64,000 nucleotides of DNA from Deltaproteobacteria bacterium (GTDB taxonomy: Bacteria; Myxococcota_C; UBA6777). The stretch covers positions 531,538 to 595,537 of the forward strand of contig PCBK01000052.1 in the NCBI GenBank assembly GCA_002731275.1, read 5' to 3'. The translations under genes and the position numbers were made by a program. The notes beneath the pieces were generated by a model. That model saw only the letters and a list, made by a program, of their open reading frames with translations, had not been told where the DNA came from and did no database searches. This document shows, piece after piece, positions 8,621 through 18,059 of this stretch (positions within the stretch are counted from its first letter, which is position 1; every line of letters starts with the position of its first letter).

Positions 8621-9874
8621 ATGGCAAACCACATCACAGAGACAGAAGCAGAGCAACTGACCACCCCAGCTGTCAAAAAGCTGCCGGTCAAACGCCTCGC
8701 GATCTTTTTCCTTTTGCTGACCGGTTCGGGTCTCGGCCTCATCATTTATAAAGCAGGTGGTACAGGGTTTGTATTCACAGCCCTTGAGAAGCTCGCCCAA
8801 TCCCCAGGATATATCGCGCTGATTGTCTGTGTTCTTTGCGCAGAGTGGCTGAGCGACTACCTTCGCTACCGTGTCCTCGCAAGACACCTGAAGGTCGAAT
8901 TTCCTTTTCGCTTTGGGATTCAGATCGTCTTCGCCCACCTGTTCTTTTCCTATCTCACCCCAGGCGGGACATTTGGCGCTCCCATCATCATTTACATGAT
9001 GCACAAAAAGGGAATCCGCCTCTCACGTGCAATCGCGCTCGCGTTGATCAAGGCCTTTTTGACGTTCTTTGTGATGCTCGCGAGTGGTTGTGTGATCTTC
9101 ATGTTCAGTGACTTCTCTTTCTCGCCAGCGACACGTCAGATTATGGGCTTAAGTGTCGGTGTCGTTGCGGTCCTGACTGCAGGTGTCGCGAGCATCATCT
9201 TCTTTCCCACGTTCGCCCAGCGCGTCATCGACCGCTGCTTTGATAGCTTACGAGGATGGGTTCGCGCGTATACCAAAAAAGAAGACACACCTCGCATCGA
9301 CAAGTCACAGAGCGGTCTGCACGCGACGATTCAATCCTTTGCGCTGTTTGGCAAGGCAGGTTGGCTCGGCGTCTTTGAAGGCATCCTCACAACAGTGCTC
9401 AATCTTGGGTTGTTCGTCTTCCTCTCCGTTGTGTTACTCCAAGCACTTGGTTTTCAGGCATCCTGGGCCAAGATGTGGTTGTACTCTTACATCTACTTCT
9501 TCTTGATCGCGTTCGCACCAACCCCCGGTGCAAGTGGCCTCGCAGAAGGTGGAGGATACTTTTTCTTCCAAACCATCGGCTCTCCCCAACTCGTCAGCAG
9601 CTACGTCGTCTTGTGGCGTGTGCTCAGTTGCTATCTCGTGATGTTGATCGGCGCGACGATGTTCCTCCGCTTCTTGCGCAAAGCTCACCTCGGCGAGCTT
9701 TCTCAGCTCCGTCACTACGACGAAGAGGAGACAACCGAGGAACAAGAAGAGGCACAGACACAAGACGATTCTCACGCTGAAGAGAACCCCGAGAAGACCG
9801 ACACCGTCACAGAAGAAGACATGAACACAGAGACACCTCCTCCAAATGCGGAGGTCTCGCCTCAACCCACCTGA
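8621..9874 (+). CDS. YbhN/LPG-synthase-like integral membrane protein
   Basis: The 417-residue product has about eight hydrophobic segments and the pattern of the lysylphosphatidylglycerol synthase transmembrane family (UPF0104): an early EWLSDYLRYRVLARHL segment, then HLFFSYLTPGGTFGAP, and a later PTPGASGLAEGGGY loop, which is the family hallmark. The last 65 residues are an acidic, disordered tail rich in Glu and Thr. The catalytic aminoacyl-transferase domain of full MprF is absent, so it is probably a flippase-like or lipid-handling protein. The reading frame is open further upstream, but ATG 8621 fits the start of the family and the preceding frame has no protein-like character. A possible -10 (TAAAAT at 8581) lies 40 bases upstream. 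Confidence 0.85.
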   Translation: MANHITETEAEQLTTPAVKKLPVKRLAIFFLLLTGSGLGLIIYKAGGTGFVFTALEKLAQSPGYIALIVCVLCAEWLSDYLRYRVLARHLKVEFPFRFGIQIVFAHLFFSYLTPGGTFGAPIIIYMMHKKGIRLSRAIALALIKAFLTFFVMLASGCVIFMFSDFSFSPATRQIMGLSVGVVAVLTAGVASIIFFPTFAQRVIDRCFDSLRGWVRAYTKKEDTPRIDKSQSGLHATIQSFALFGKAGWLGVFEGILTTVLNLGLFVFLSVVLLQALGFQASWAKMWLYSYIYFFLIAFAPTPGASGLAEGGGYFFFQTIGSPQLVSSYVVLWRVLSCYLVMLIGATMFLRFLRKAHLGELSQLRHYDEEETTEEQEEAQTQDDSHAEENPEKTDTVTEEDMNTETPPPNAEVSPQPT

Positions 9875-9902
9875 TCCCCCCTCCCGACAGGAGCACAGCG
9901 CC

Positions 9903-10430
9903 ATGACCACCCAACTGACCCTTATCAAAGGTGACATCACAAATCAATCCGTCGATGCCATCGTCAATGCAGCAAATTCATCGCTCATGGGTGGTGGTGG
10001 AGTAGATGGTGCGATCCACCGAAAAGGCGGTGCTGCGATACTCGATGCCTGCAAAGAGATCAGACGAACACAGTGGCGAGGTGGTCTGCCAACAGGCAAA
10101 GCTGTCCTGACAACAGCCGGTGCGCTCCCTGCACAAGCAGTCATTCACACGGTGGGTCCGATTTACAAACAAGACCGAGAACGTGCGCCTTCGCTGTTAC
10201 GCGCTTGTGTCTCCTCCAGCCTCACACTGGCCCATACATCCAATCTTCGAACGATCGCGTTCCCTGCGATCTCCACAGGTGTATATGGATACCCAATGAG
10301 AGAAGCTGCGACGCTCATGCGCGACGAAAGTCAACAGTACATCGACACACACCCCGAGGCGTTTGATGAAATTCGGTTCGTACTGTTTGATGACCGTGCG
10401 CTCCAAATCTTTCAGGATGTTTGGTCCTGA
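9903..10430 (+). CDS. Macro-domain protein (O-acetyl-ADP-ribose deacetylase type)
   Basis: The 175-residue product is a single macro domain. It has the canonical LIKGDITNQSVDAIVNAANSSL start, the GGGGVDGAIHRKGG loop and FPAISTGVYGYP, all of which contact ADP-ribose. Relatives such as E. coli YmdB remove acetyl or ADP-ribosyl groups from O-acetyl-ADP-ribose or proteins. The length equals the stand-alone enzyme. AGGAG lies 10 bases before the ATG and the gene follows the YbhN-like gene by 28 bases, so they may be cotranscribed. Confidence 0.95.
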   Translation: MTTQLTLIKGDITNQSVDAIVNAANSSLMGGGGVDGAIHRKGGAAILDACKEIRRTQWRGGLPTGKAVLTTAGALPAQAVIHTVGPIYKQDRERAPSLLRACVSSSLTLAHTSNLRTIAFPAISTGVYGYPMREAATLMRDESQQYIDTHPEAFDEIRFVLFDDRALQIFQDVWS

Positions 10431-10576
10431 CACCACAGAAAAAGCCACCACGCCCAGATCTTCAAACCTTCCATTTTCTTGCGCCAACACCCCCAACGTG
10501 CCATATTCGGGAGACAAGTTCTTTTTCTCGTGGGGACAGAGAACGCCTCCACACCCAACAAAACAAAAAGGTCTTT

Positions 10577-11371
10577 ATGATGAATACACGTCGGCTTTGT
10601 ATCGTTCTAGGCGCGGTCCTTTGCGTCATGGGCTGGCCACAATCACGCAAAGGATGGAGTCGCTCGAAGAGATGCCAGCGTGGGATGGTTTGGATCCCAG
10701 GTGGGAGCTTTGTGCGAGGAAGCACAAGAGGACGTCTCGATGAACGTCCCCCTCGTAAGATCAAACTCTCAGGCTACTGCCTTGATCGGACAGAGGTTAG
10801 CATGAAAGACTATCGAAAGTGTGTCCGCGCGGGGCGTTGTAAAATGCCCGCGGCCTTGCCCAAACAATACTCTCCCCAACGCCCAATGGTCGCCGTCACA
10901 TGGCACGACGCGTTGACATTTTGCCGCTGGGCCAACAAGCGCCTGCCCACAGAAGCAGAGTGGGAACGCGCCGCCAAAGGCAAGCGCGCCAACCTTCGCT
11001 ACCCCGTCAGGGGAAAGCTACGATGTGACAAGGCCAATTATGGCGCACTCCCCTCTTATCCCTGTCGAAAAGGACACCCAGGGATCCCACTCAAAGCAGG
11101 GCGTTACAAAGGAGGTCCTTTTGGACTCCAGCACATGGCCGGGAACGTATCCGAGTGGGTCGCAGACTGTTACAGCCCCAACTACTACAAAAAAAGTCCG
11201 CGGACAAACCCACAAAACAAACGATGTAATCCCCGACAGTCTCGTGTACTACGAGGAGGCTCGCTCTCATCCCCTCCCGCAGACATCCGCACAGCAGCGA
11301 GAATCGCAGCCTGGGCGTACGGCTCTTTTCTCGATGTTGGTTTTCGCTGCGCATCCTCTCCCACAAAATAA
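10577..11371 (+). CDS. Secreted FGE-sulfatase (SUMF1) domain protein
   Basis: A signal peptide (LCIVLGAVLCVMGWPQS) precedes an FGE/SUMF1 fold. Recognisable blocks are MVWIPGGSFVRGS, DRTEVSMKDYRKCV, RLPTEAEWERAAKG, HMAGNVSEWVADCY and RVLRGGS, ending in VGFRC. The fold is known from formylglycine-generating enzyme, but many bacterial members with Cys-rich loops are non-enzymatic binding modules. Eight or more Cys in the domain suggest disulfides in an exported protein. The frame is open upstream; ATG 10577 (or 10580) is chosen because the signal peptide starts there. It precedes a second FGE-domain gene by 100 bases. Confidence 0.88.
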   Translation: MMNTRRLCIVLGAVLCVMGWPQSRKGWSRSKRCQRGMVWIPGGSFVRGSTRGRLDERPPRKIKLSGYCLDRTEVSMKDYRKCVRAGRCKMPAALPKQYSPQRPMVAVTWHDALTFCRWANKRLPTEAEWERAAKGKRANLRYPVRGKLRCDKANYGALPSYPCRKGHPGIPLKAGRYKGGPFGLQHMAGNVSEWVADCYSPNYYKKSPRTNPQNKRCNPRQSRVLRGGSLSSPPADIRTAARIAAWAYGSFLDVGFRCASSPTK

Positions 11372-11471
11372 GCACACAACACCTGTTCGACTCTTCCACA
11401 CTTTGCTATACTCCCCCCAAACAATCTTTTGAAGACCAATACTTCACAGCTCTGAAGGAAGGCTGCCACTG

Positions 11472-14282
11472 ATGATCTGTTTGCATTGTGGATTTTCGCT
11501 ACCGGATAACTCAAAGTTTTGCCCTAGCTGTGGGAAAAACACGGTAAGCCAACACTCAACGCCATCCCCCCCCTCTCAGGTAGACCGAAGCACCTCCCTG
11601 ATGGGCACAGAGCCACCCATATCACCTGGTCGGGTCACCGCAACCACACCCGCCCCCTCTTTCGACCCAAGCGCACCGAACACAGAGTCGCCGACGGATA
11701 GTCGAAGTACCGCGCTGATCGGCCCTGATATGCAAGCCGCGATCGCACAGGCAGTCGCCGAAAAACAATCCGAGACTCCAGGACGAGAGACCTCTGAAAC
11801 CCAAGCCCCGCCTCCCAAACGCGAGACTGCTGAGACACAACCCCCCCGCAAAGGCAGCACAACTGATGACTTTGCTGCGCTCGATCCCAACAGCACACTC
11901 CCACAATCGACCCCAGCCACAGCAGAACGAGAACCCCCGACCTCTACAGATCTACCAGCCATGCAAACGGACACCTCAGGAAAAGAAACTGCAGCCTTCA
12001 GTCCCTTCATGATGTCCAAGATCCAACAGGCCGCAGAAGCGGAAAAAGAAAAGCAAGAGCAACAAGAGAAACCAAAACAAAAAAGTCCCCAAAACCCTAA
12101 AGCCACGTTGATGTTTGGTCTGGATGACCTGCCGGAGCTGCCCACAAACACTGTAGACAACACGACATCAACACCAGACGCTCCCGAGAAAGCACCTGCT
12201 TCGCCTAGAGATTCGATGTTTGACGCGCTGATTTCATCTCAGGACGTCCAAAAAACCATCCGCTCACAACCACATGCAGAATCAGACATCCCAAGCAACT
12301 CGCCACGAGATTCGATGTTTGACGCGATCATCAGCTCCTCAGAGGTCGCAAAGTACGCAGACGCTTCCCAACAACCTCCTCCTGGAGCGACCCCTCCACC
12401 ACAAGACCCGCCCCCTCAAGCGTCCCCGTTCTCCCCAGAGCGCAAAGAACGAGGTGGCGCCAAAGCCACCATGAACATGTCGCAAGATGACCTCGCAGAG
12501 CTCTTTCAATCCATGGGGCTCAACACCGATCTGGAGCACGATCCAGAGATCGAGAACGCGACTGAGGCGGTCGCAAATGCCGAGAACCTTGCAGATCAAG
12601 GGAATTACGGTAAGGCGATCGAGATCTACATCGCGCTGCTCAAATCCTACCCAACAGAGAGAGGCTACCAGGATCGACTCGAAGAACTCTGGGGACTCAT
12701 GCGTGACAGCCCCAACCAAGGCATCGCTTGGGAGACCTTCCCCGCCTCTGACAAAAACACCTCCACTCCTCTCGTCGCCATCGCAGGCGTCGCAGTTGTT
12801 CTCTTTGGCGTGTTTCTCTTCCTCGGCTTTGTCACGCCAGGGTGGCTACGCCCCAAGCCGATCATCCTCAAGCCAAAGACCACAACCAGACCACGTACAC
12901 CACAGCCTGCGCGACTCAAAATCAACTCGATCCCAGCCAACGCGACCCTCTCCATCAATGGCAACATTCTCTCCCAACGCACCCCCATCGCGATGAAGCT
13001 CACTGCAGGTCAATACACCCTGAAACTCCAACACCCAGGACATCTCCCACTCGAACGCAAGATCGATCTTCACAACGATCAGATCTACGATATGGTCTTG
13101 ATGCTCTCCCCGATCCAAAAAGTCAAAACGCCTCGCAAGAAGTTCAAGCAAACGAGAAGCAGTCGAGCAGCTAGATTAACGATCACATCGACACCTTCAG
13201 GCGCACTTATCCTGCTCAACGATAAAGACACAGGAAAACACACCCCCGCGACACTTCGCCTTCGACGAGGTCGCTACCAGCTCGCGCTGCAAAAAGAGGG
13301 CTACCGCACAGCCAAAAAACGCTTGCGCGTAAGACGCCGCCAAGAACGTGTCAAACTACGTCTGGAGATCGCCTCCGCTGCCCTCACCGTCCAAACCCAG
13401 CCTGCAGGCGCGACCCTCGTTCTTGATGGCGAGATCCAGGCCAAGAAAACACCTACGACGCTCCGCGTCCCAGCCAATAAACCCTTCACCATTGTCGTGA
13501 AACGCAAAGGACTCCCAACGATCCTCCGAAGTATGAAGCTCCCTCTCGGTGCCAACAAAACACTACGTCTGCAGCTCGATCCAAAAGCCTCCCTCAAGGC
13601 CCCAAAAAAGCAAAGCGATATGGTGTACGTAAAAGGTGGTCCGTTCTACATGGGCAACAACGCCGGGACCGCAAAAGAAAAGCCAATGAGGAAGATCACC
13701 TTGCGAGGTTTCCGCATAGATCGCACAGAGGTGACCGTCGCAGCCTATATGGCCTGTGTCAAATCCGGTACGTGTAGCGCCTCAAAGCGAGGAAGCGGCT
13801 GCAACCAATACATCACAGGACATACACAACACCCCATCAACTGTGTGACTTGGTATCAGGCCAGAACGTATTGCCGCTGGGCGAAAAAACGACTCCCCAC
13901 AGAAGCAGAGTGGGAGAAGGCCGCACGAGGCCAATCACCTCAACTCTATCCCTGGGGCCACGCAGCCCCCTCCTGTCGTCGTGCTGCGTTTCGTGGATGT
14001 AGCAGTGGGACACGCCCGACCAAACAATTAAGCGGTCGCAGCCCCTATGGAGCCTATGACATGTCCGGGAATGTGTGGGAGTGGGTACAGGACTATTACA
14101 GCGACGACTTCTACAAAAAGTCCAAGCTCTCCCAACCTGTGAATCGCGCCAGAGGCAATGGGTATAAAGTCATCAGAGGTGGGAGCTGGCGTGCCCCTAA
14201 AGACGAAATCCACGTGACCTATCGCGCCGATTACTGGCCAAGTAAACACTCCAATGCTGTCGGCTTCCGGTGCGCACGATAA
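11472..14282 (+). CDS. Zinc-ribbon, transmembrane, PEGA-repeat and FGE-sulfatase domain protein
   Basis: The 936 residues run as follows: N-terminal zinc ribbon (C3, C6, C17, C20); a Pro/Thr/Ser-rich cytoplasmic spacer to about residue 330 that repeats SPRDSMFDA(L/I)ISS twice and holds FGLDDLPEL and MSQDDLAEL motifs; a short TPR-like helix pair at about 360-415; a transmembrane segment at about 435-460; three PEGA domains at about 475-700; and a C-terminal FGE/SUMF1 domain (MVYVKGGPFYMG ... RLPTEAEWEKAARG ... MSGNVWEWVQDYY ... VIRGGSWR). The PEGA and FGE parts would be in the periplasm. AAGGAAGG precedes the start. It looks like a trans-envelope sensor or adaptor; function unknown. Confidence 0.9.
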   Translation: MICLHCGFSLPDNSKFCPSCGKNTVSQHSTPSPPSQVDRSTSLMGTEPPISPGRVTATTPAPSFDPSAPNTESPTDSRSTALIGPDMQAAIAQAVAEKQSETPGRETSETQAPPPKRETAETQPPRKGSTTDDFAALDPNSTLPQSTPATAEREPPTSTDLPAMQTDTSGKETAAFSPFMMSKIQQAAEAEKEKQEQQEKPKQKSPQNPKATLMFGLDDLPELPTNTVDNTTSTPDAPEKAPASPRDSMFDALISSQDVQKTIRSQPHAESDIPSNSPRDSMFDAIISSSEVAKYADASQQPPPGATPPPQDPPPQASPFSPERKERGGAKATMNMSQDDLAELFQSMGLNTDLEHDPEIENATEAVANAENLADQGNYGKAIEIYIALLKSYPTERGYQDRLEELWGLMRDSPNQGIAWETFPASDKNTSTPLVAIAGVAVVLFGVFLFLGFVTPGWLRPKPIILKPKTTTRPRTPQPARLKINSIPANATLSINGNILSQRTPIAMKLTAGQYTLKLQHPGHLPLERKIDLHNDQIYDMVLMLSPIQKVKTPRKKFKQTRSSRAARLTITSTPSGALILLNDKDTGKHTPATLRLRRGRYQLALQKEGYRTAKKRLRVRRRQERVKLRLEIASAALTVQTQPAGATLVLDGEIQAKKTPTTLRVPANKPFTIVVKRKGLPTILRSMKLPLGANKTLRLQLDPKASLKAPKKQSDMVYVKGGPFYMGNNAGTAKEKPMRKITLRGFRIDRTEVTVAAYMACVKSGTCSASKRGSGCNQYITGHTQHPINCVTWYQARTYCRWAKKRLPTEAEWEKAARGQSPQLYPWGHAAPSCRRAAFRGCSSGTRPTKQLSGRSPYGAYDMSGNVWEWVQDYYSDDFYKKSKLSQPVNRARGNGYKVIRGGSWRAPKDEIHVTYRADYWPSKHSNAVGFRCAR

Positions 14283-14418
14283 ATCCAAACAGCCTCCTCC
14301 CCCGCTCAAAAAAAACATCTCTTCTGATCTATTTTAAAACTTTTCTGATGGGTTCTCGTTTGAAAGAGCTGATACACAGATCAGGATGGTCCTGATCGCT
14401 CTTACTAAGGAGAATATC

Positions 14419-14727
14419 ATGAGAAAGATCAAGCTGTTCGTTATCTTTACATTGATGTGTATGAGCGTGACTCCCGCGCTCGCGCAGGTCGGAAAGACCA
14501 AAGTCACAACCAAGACGAAGACAAAGATCAAGACGATCAAAGGGAAGGATGTGCGTAAGTGGAAAGACTTTACAGTCGTTGACTTCCAGACAGGACGTGT
14601 AAACGGTAGACTTTATCGCCCGGCAGGTTCTTCGATCCTGTTGCGGAGAGGAAAGCAATTCAAGAGTCTGATCCAGGTCCGGGCCCATTTTGTGGTGGAG
14701 ATGGCCAACAAAGCAGAAAAGATGTGA
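14419..14727 (+). CDS. Small secreted basic protein
   Basis: The 102-residue product begins with a signal peptide (MRKIKLFVIFTLMCMSVTPALAQ, cleavage after ALA). The mature part is Lys/Thr-rich (KVTTKTKTKIKTIKGKDVRKW) and then has a short beta-like domain. AAGGAGA lies 7 bases before ATG 14419, which decides the start over the in-frame upstream alternatives. I do not recognise the family. Confidence 0.7.
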   Translation: MRKIKLFVIFTLMCMSVTPALAQVGKTKVTTKTKTKIKTIKGKDVRKWKDFTVVDFQTGRVNGRLYRPAGSSILLRRGKQFKSLIQVRAHFVVEMANKAEKM

Positions 14728-14784
14728 TGTGATCGCAAAGAGGTGTCGCCCTCATGAGAGGGAAGCACAACAAAAAATGGGGAA

Positions 14785-15306
14785 TTAGCGTTTGGGAGGG
14801 GCTGTTTGCGTGGGGTTTTTTTGAGGGTTTTTGTCCGTCGAAGCAGGCGAGCTTGTCTTCTTCACTGCACCTTTTTTATCGACCTTGCGGGCTGGCACAA
14901 CACGTGAACGTTGTGTCTTGTCTTTCTTCTTGCTGGCTTGTTCGCTACTTTGCAATTGGATGTAGTAGGCCATCATGAAGACGATAATCAGGATGGAGAT
15001 GAAGATCCCCACGAGCATCAGCCAGTGGCTGTGGAGGAGACCAGGTTGTTGCTCCTCGATGCGGCGTTTGACGCGGACTTTTCGCACACGCTGACGGACT
15101 TGTAGTGCAAAATCATCTGGCGCCTCGACCTTGGAGAGCTTGCCCATCCAGTCGACCGTTTGACGCAGCATATCGAGCTCTTTGCGCAGATCTTCGTTCT
15201 CTTCGAGGAGCTGCTCAACCTCATGAAGTTCGTCATCATCGAGCTCTTCATCGATATATCGACTGAGCAGCTCATCGTTGATGGAATCAAATTTATTGGA
15301 CATCAT
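14785..15306 (-). CDS. Anti-sigma factor (membrane)
   Basis: The 173-residue product has an acidic N-terminal segment (LLSRYIDEELDDDELHEVEQLLEEN) of the kind found in anti-sigma zinc-finger-like domains, but without the HxxxCxxC zinc ligands. One transmembrane segment lies at about residues 96-116 (LMLVGIFISILIIVFMMAYY) and a Lys-rich periplasmic tail follows. Its start overlaps the stop of the sigma factor gene, so the two are translationally coupled. It should hold the sigma factor inactive at the inner membrane until a signal arrives. ATG 15303 is an equally good start. Confidence 0.85.
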   Translation of the reverse strand: MMSNKFDSINDELLSRYIDEELDDDELHEVEQLLEENEDLRKELDMLRQTVDWMGKLSKVEAPDDFALQVRQRVRKVRVKRRIEEQQPGLLHSHWLMLVGIFISILIIVFMMAYYIQLQSSEQASKKKDKTQRSRVVPARKVDKKGAVKKTSSPASTDKNPQKNPTQTAPPKR

Positions 15307-15884
15307 TGGAAGTATCGCTCCATCCGTTCTTTTAGAGCCCCTCGTGCGCGGTGAAGACGAGACTTCACGGTGCCGAGAGGGAGCCCTGTAATACCAGATA
15401 TTTCGTCATACGCGAGATGTTCAATGTCTCGCAGCACGAGGATGATCCGGTACTCTTCATCGAGCTGAGAGAGCTCAAAGTGGATACATTTTTCGAGCTC
15501 TCGACCGAGAAATTGCTGTTCAGGATCAGCGAGCGCAACGGACACACGGGCCTGAAAGTCTTTTTCAGGGGTGTCATCGATCTCTTGCGCGCGGTGAAAA
15601 TTACGCCGTTGCAGGTACTTGAGTCGGTTTTTGCAGTGATTGACAGTGACACGATAGAGCCATGTCGAGAACGCGCAATCTCCGCGAAAACCGGAGAGTG
15701 AACGGTACAACGTGACAAACACTTCCTGCGCAACATCTTCGACTTCTTCGGGGATATTGACGATCCTATGGACAAGTGAGAAGACGCGGTTTTGATACCG
15801 ACTGACGAGGACGCCAAAGGCCTCTTCTTGTCCATCAAGAACACGTTGTACGAGTAGTTCGTCACTTATCGAAGACGCTTCCAC
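15303..15884 (-). CDS. ECF RNA polymerase sigma factor (RpoE-like)
   Basis: The product has sigma region 2 (DELLVQRVLDGQEEAFGVLVSRYQ ... EEVEDVAQEVFVTLYRSL ... FSTWLYRVTVNHCKNRL) and region 4 (YRIILVLRDIEHLAYDEISGITGLPLGTVKSRLHRAR), which bind core polymerase with the -10 box and the -35 box. I start it at GTG 15884 because GAGGTGAG lies just upstream and gives a 193-residue protein of normal ECF length. It forms an operon with the anti-sigma gene that follows, so it probably regulates its own operon. Confidence 0.93.
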   Translation of the reverse strand: MEASSISDELLVQRVLDGQEEAFGVLVSRYQNRVFSLVHRIVNIPEEVEDVAQEVFVTLYRSLSGFRGDCAFSTWLYRVTVNHCKNRLKYLQRRNFHRAQEIDDTPEKDFQARVSVALADPEQQFLGRELEKCIHFELSQLDEEYRIILVLRDIEHLAYDEISGITGLPLGTVKSRLHRARGALKERMERYFQ

Positions 15885-16000
15885 AGGTCTCACCTCAATG
15901 TATCCAAGCAACAGGACGCAGAAAACAACACACGACAACACCCGCCCAGAAGGCAGGCGTTTTCAGGTTGGACATTCAGCTGTGATAAAAGTTCCGAAGA

Positions 16001-17503
16001 TTATGCTCGATCCAGAACGTACCGAACAAGTGTCGCGACGCCGAAGCCCGTTCCACCCTTGGGGATATGATCGTTGTCTTTGTCGGAGAAGGAAGGACCA
16101 GCGATGTCGAGGTGGGTCCATTTGACATCATCGGAGATAAACTCGCGCAAGAACAACGCAGCCGTGATCGAACCACCGTACCGTCCACCGATGTTTTTGA
16201 TATCGGCGACAGGGCTCTTGAGGGTGGGTCGCAATTCTTCGAGGAGCGGCAAGGGCCAGATCGATTCACCGGATTGTTTGGCAGCGCCCTCGACAGCCTC
16301 TCTCATCTCGTCATCATTGCTCATCACCGCGGCAGTTTCTTTGCCGAGCGCGACCAGACATGCGCCGGTCAACGTCGCGAGATCGATCACTTCATCCGCC
16401 CCATTTTCACAGGCGTATGTGAGGGTATCACCGAGGACGAGTCGTCCCTCAGCGTCCGTGTTGTGAATCTCGACTGTTTTGCCGTTGTATGCGTGCAGGA
16501 TGTCGTTGACTCTATATGCCGCGTCACCTGTCATGTTCTCAGCGGCGGCGAGATATCCGTGCACTTCGATGGAGGGTTTGAGCTGCGCGATCGTGCGCAT
16601 TGCGCCGAAGACAGCCGCCGCACCACCCATATCTGCGTGCATGTTGAGCATAAAGTTCGCAGGTTTCAAGGACAGTCCACCGGAGTCGAAGGTCACACCT
16701 TTTCCGACGAGCGCGAGGACTGGCTTCTTCTTTTTGCGGCGACCTTTGGGCTTGTATGTCAAATGAATCAGCCGTGAGGGTTGTGCGCTACCTCGTCCGA
16801 CAGCAAGGAACATGTTCATGCCCAGCTCGCGCATCTTGTCCTCATCGAGGATCTCGCACTTGAGCCCGACCTCTTTCGCCATCTTCTTAGCACGCGCTGC
16901 CATCTCGACAGGGTACAAGACATTGGGCGGCTCGTTGACGAGATCACGTGCAGTGTTGATGCCTTCGACGAGGAAGGACGTTCTCTCTTTGAGGGATTCG
17001 AGAGATTCAACGAGACTTGTTGAGGTCTTTGAGGGCAAGACCAGCTCAAGTGATTCGATTGAAGTTGTGGGGTCGTCTTTGGTTTTGTATTGATCAAAAC
17101 GATAATGAGCGAGCATAGCACCGAGCATCGCGCCTTCGCACTCGGTCAACAGCGCGCCACTGCTCGAAGAGAGGGTCAGCGCGAGAGAGGTTGTAGAGAA
17201 CCCTTTCGCTGCACGGTAGGCTTTTGCGAAGACCCTGATCCACTCACCCAGTTCTGTCGGGAGGTCTTCACCAAGACCGAGCAATACGAGACGACGTGCG
17301 CCTAGCGCGCCAAGCGTCGAGAGGGCGAGCTGCTGTCCCTGCTTGGCTTCAAACTGCTCTTCTGCTGCGAGTGTTGCGAGCTGTCCGTCCATTGCCTTAT
17401 CGAGTGTTCCAAACACTCCACGGCGCTTTGTGTCTTTGACAAGCACGACGAGCACATCTGCTTCAACTTTTTTGATCTGCGTTTTGGAAAACGATATCTC
17501 CAT
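16001..17503 (-). CDS. pepA: Leucyl aminopeptidase (M17)
   Basis: The 500-residue product matches M17 aminopeptidases end to end. The catalytic C-terminal domain shows VGKGVTFDSGGLSLKP, NMHADMGGAAAV and the family signature NTDAEGRLVLGD near residue 340, which supply the two-zinc site and the bicarbonate-binding region. The enzyme removes N-terminal residues, mainly Leu, from peptides in the cytoplasm; in E. coli PepA also binds DNA. The start MEISFSKTQ fits the family length. It is transcribed in the same direction as the sigma/anti-sigma pair but is separated from it by about 115 bases. Confidence 0.97.
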   Translation of the reverse strand: MEISFSKTQIKKVEADVLVVLVKDTKRRGVFGTLDKAMDGQLATLAAEEQFEAKQGQQLALSTLGALGARRLVLLGLGEDLPTELGEWIRVFAKAYRAAKGFSTTSLALTLSSSSGALLTECEGAMLGAMLAHYRFDQYKTKDDPTTSIESLELVLPSKTSTSLVESLESLKERTSFLVEGINTARDLVNEPPNVLYPVEMAARAKKMAKEVGLKCEILDEDKMRELGMNMFLAVGRGSAQPSRLIHLTYKPKGRRKKKKPVLALVGKGVTFDSGGLSLKPANFMLNMHADMGGAAAVFGAMRTIAQLKPSIEVHGYLAAAENMTGDAAYRVNDILHAYNGKTVEIHNTDAEGRLVLGDTLTYACENGADEVIDLATLTGACLVALGKETAAVMSNDDEMREAVEGAAKQSGESIWPLPLLEELRPTLKSPVADIKNIGGRYGGSITAALFLREFISDDVKWTHLDIAGPSFSDKDNDHIPKGGTGFGVATLVRYVLDRA

Positions 17504-17600
17504 CTTATATCCTTCTCAATCATGGAATCTGCGAAAAGATCTTCGCTTTTTGAAGTGACGAACTATAGCGCAAAGCACTTTTGTGTCAAGGATAAAGCGC

Positions 17601-17936
17601 TCATGAGGCGCCGGGGAGTCGCGCAAGTGCTCCCTCAAAAATGAACCACTCGTATTCTTCTTCTGTGATCGCCCAAAATGAACGATCATCAAACAGCACG
17701 ACACACTCGAACGTCTGGGGATGAAGCTCTGAGACCTCTTTCGCCTCACAACATCGTATGGGTCTGGATAGCGTGAACGCGCTGTCGAGCCACAACTCGC
17801 GTCCGGCTGCGACGCCTTCCAAGTCGCGAAAACAATCCATGCGCGCATCGGGTCCATCCCTTTTGATACGCCGAGTTGGGACAGCAGAGATCGGGACGAT
17901 GTGTTTCCAGATATTTGAAAATTCGTGTGCTTTCAT
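17601..17936 (-). CDS. Hypothetical protein next to the peptide-modification locus
   Basis: A 111-residue acidic protein with no signal peptide or membrane segment. Notable are a CC pair (SRPIRCCEAKEVSEL) and the stretch FECVVLFDDRSFWAITEEEYEWFIFEGA. I do not recognise the family. It is divergent from the HPr-kinase-like gene, sharing a 123-base intergenic region with an inverted CATATG repeat, so it could be coregulated with the peptide-modification locus. Confidence 0.6.
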   Translation of the reverse strand: MKAHEFSNIWKHIVPISAVPTRRIKRDGPDARMDCFRDLEGVAAGRELWLDSAFTLSRPIRCCEAKEVSELHPQTFECVVLFDDRSFWAITEEEYEWFIFEGALARLPGAS

Positions 17937-17947
17937 GTATTTCCCGA

Positions 17948-17967
17948 CATATGACCTACATCATATG
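17948..17967. promoter_or_regulatory. Paired CATATG sites in a divergent promoter region
   Basis: Two CATATG hexamers, 8 bases apart, lie between the divergent genes at 17936 and 18060. Each is palindromic and the pair is symmetric, as expected for an operator read by a dimer. No strong -35/-10 pair can be assigned with certainty. Confidence 0.3.
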
Positions 17968-18059
17968 CTTTCTCGTTTCAAAATGTACACTTTTGGTATC
18001 TTCTTTGTATAGACAAAGAGGTATAGATGTCACCTGCTTCGTGAACAAAGGGAGAAGAT

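Noticed and set aside
10421..10576. Longer start of the first FGE gene
   Set aside because: The signal peptide starts at ATG 10577; the upstream stretch overlaps the end of the macro-domain gene.
15885..15941. Longer start for the ECF sigma factor at GTG 15941
   Set aside because: The extra hydrophobic residues are not found in ECF factors and GTG 15884 has a good ribosome-binding site.
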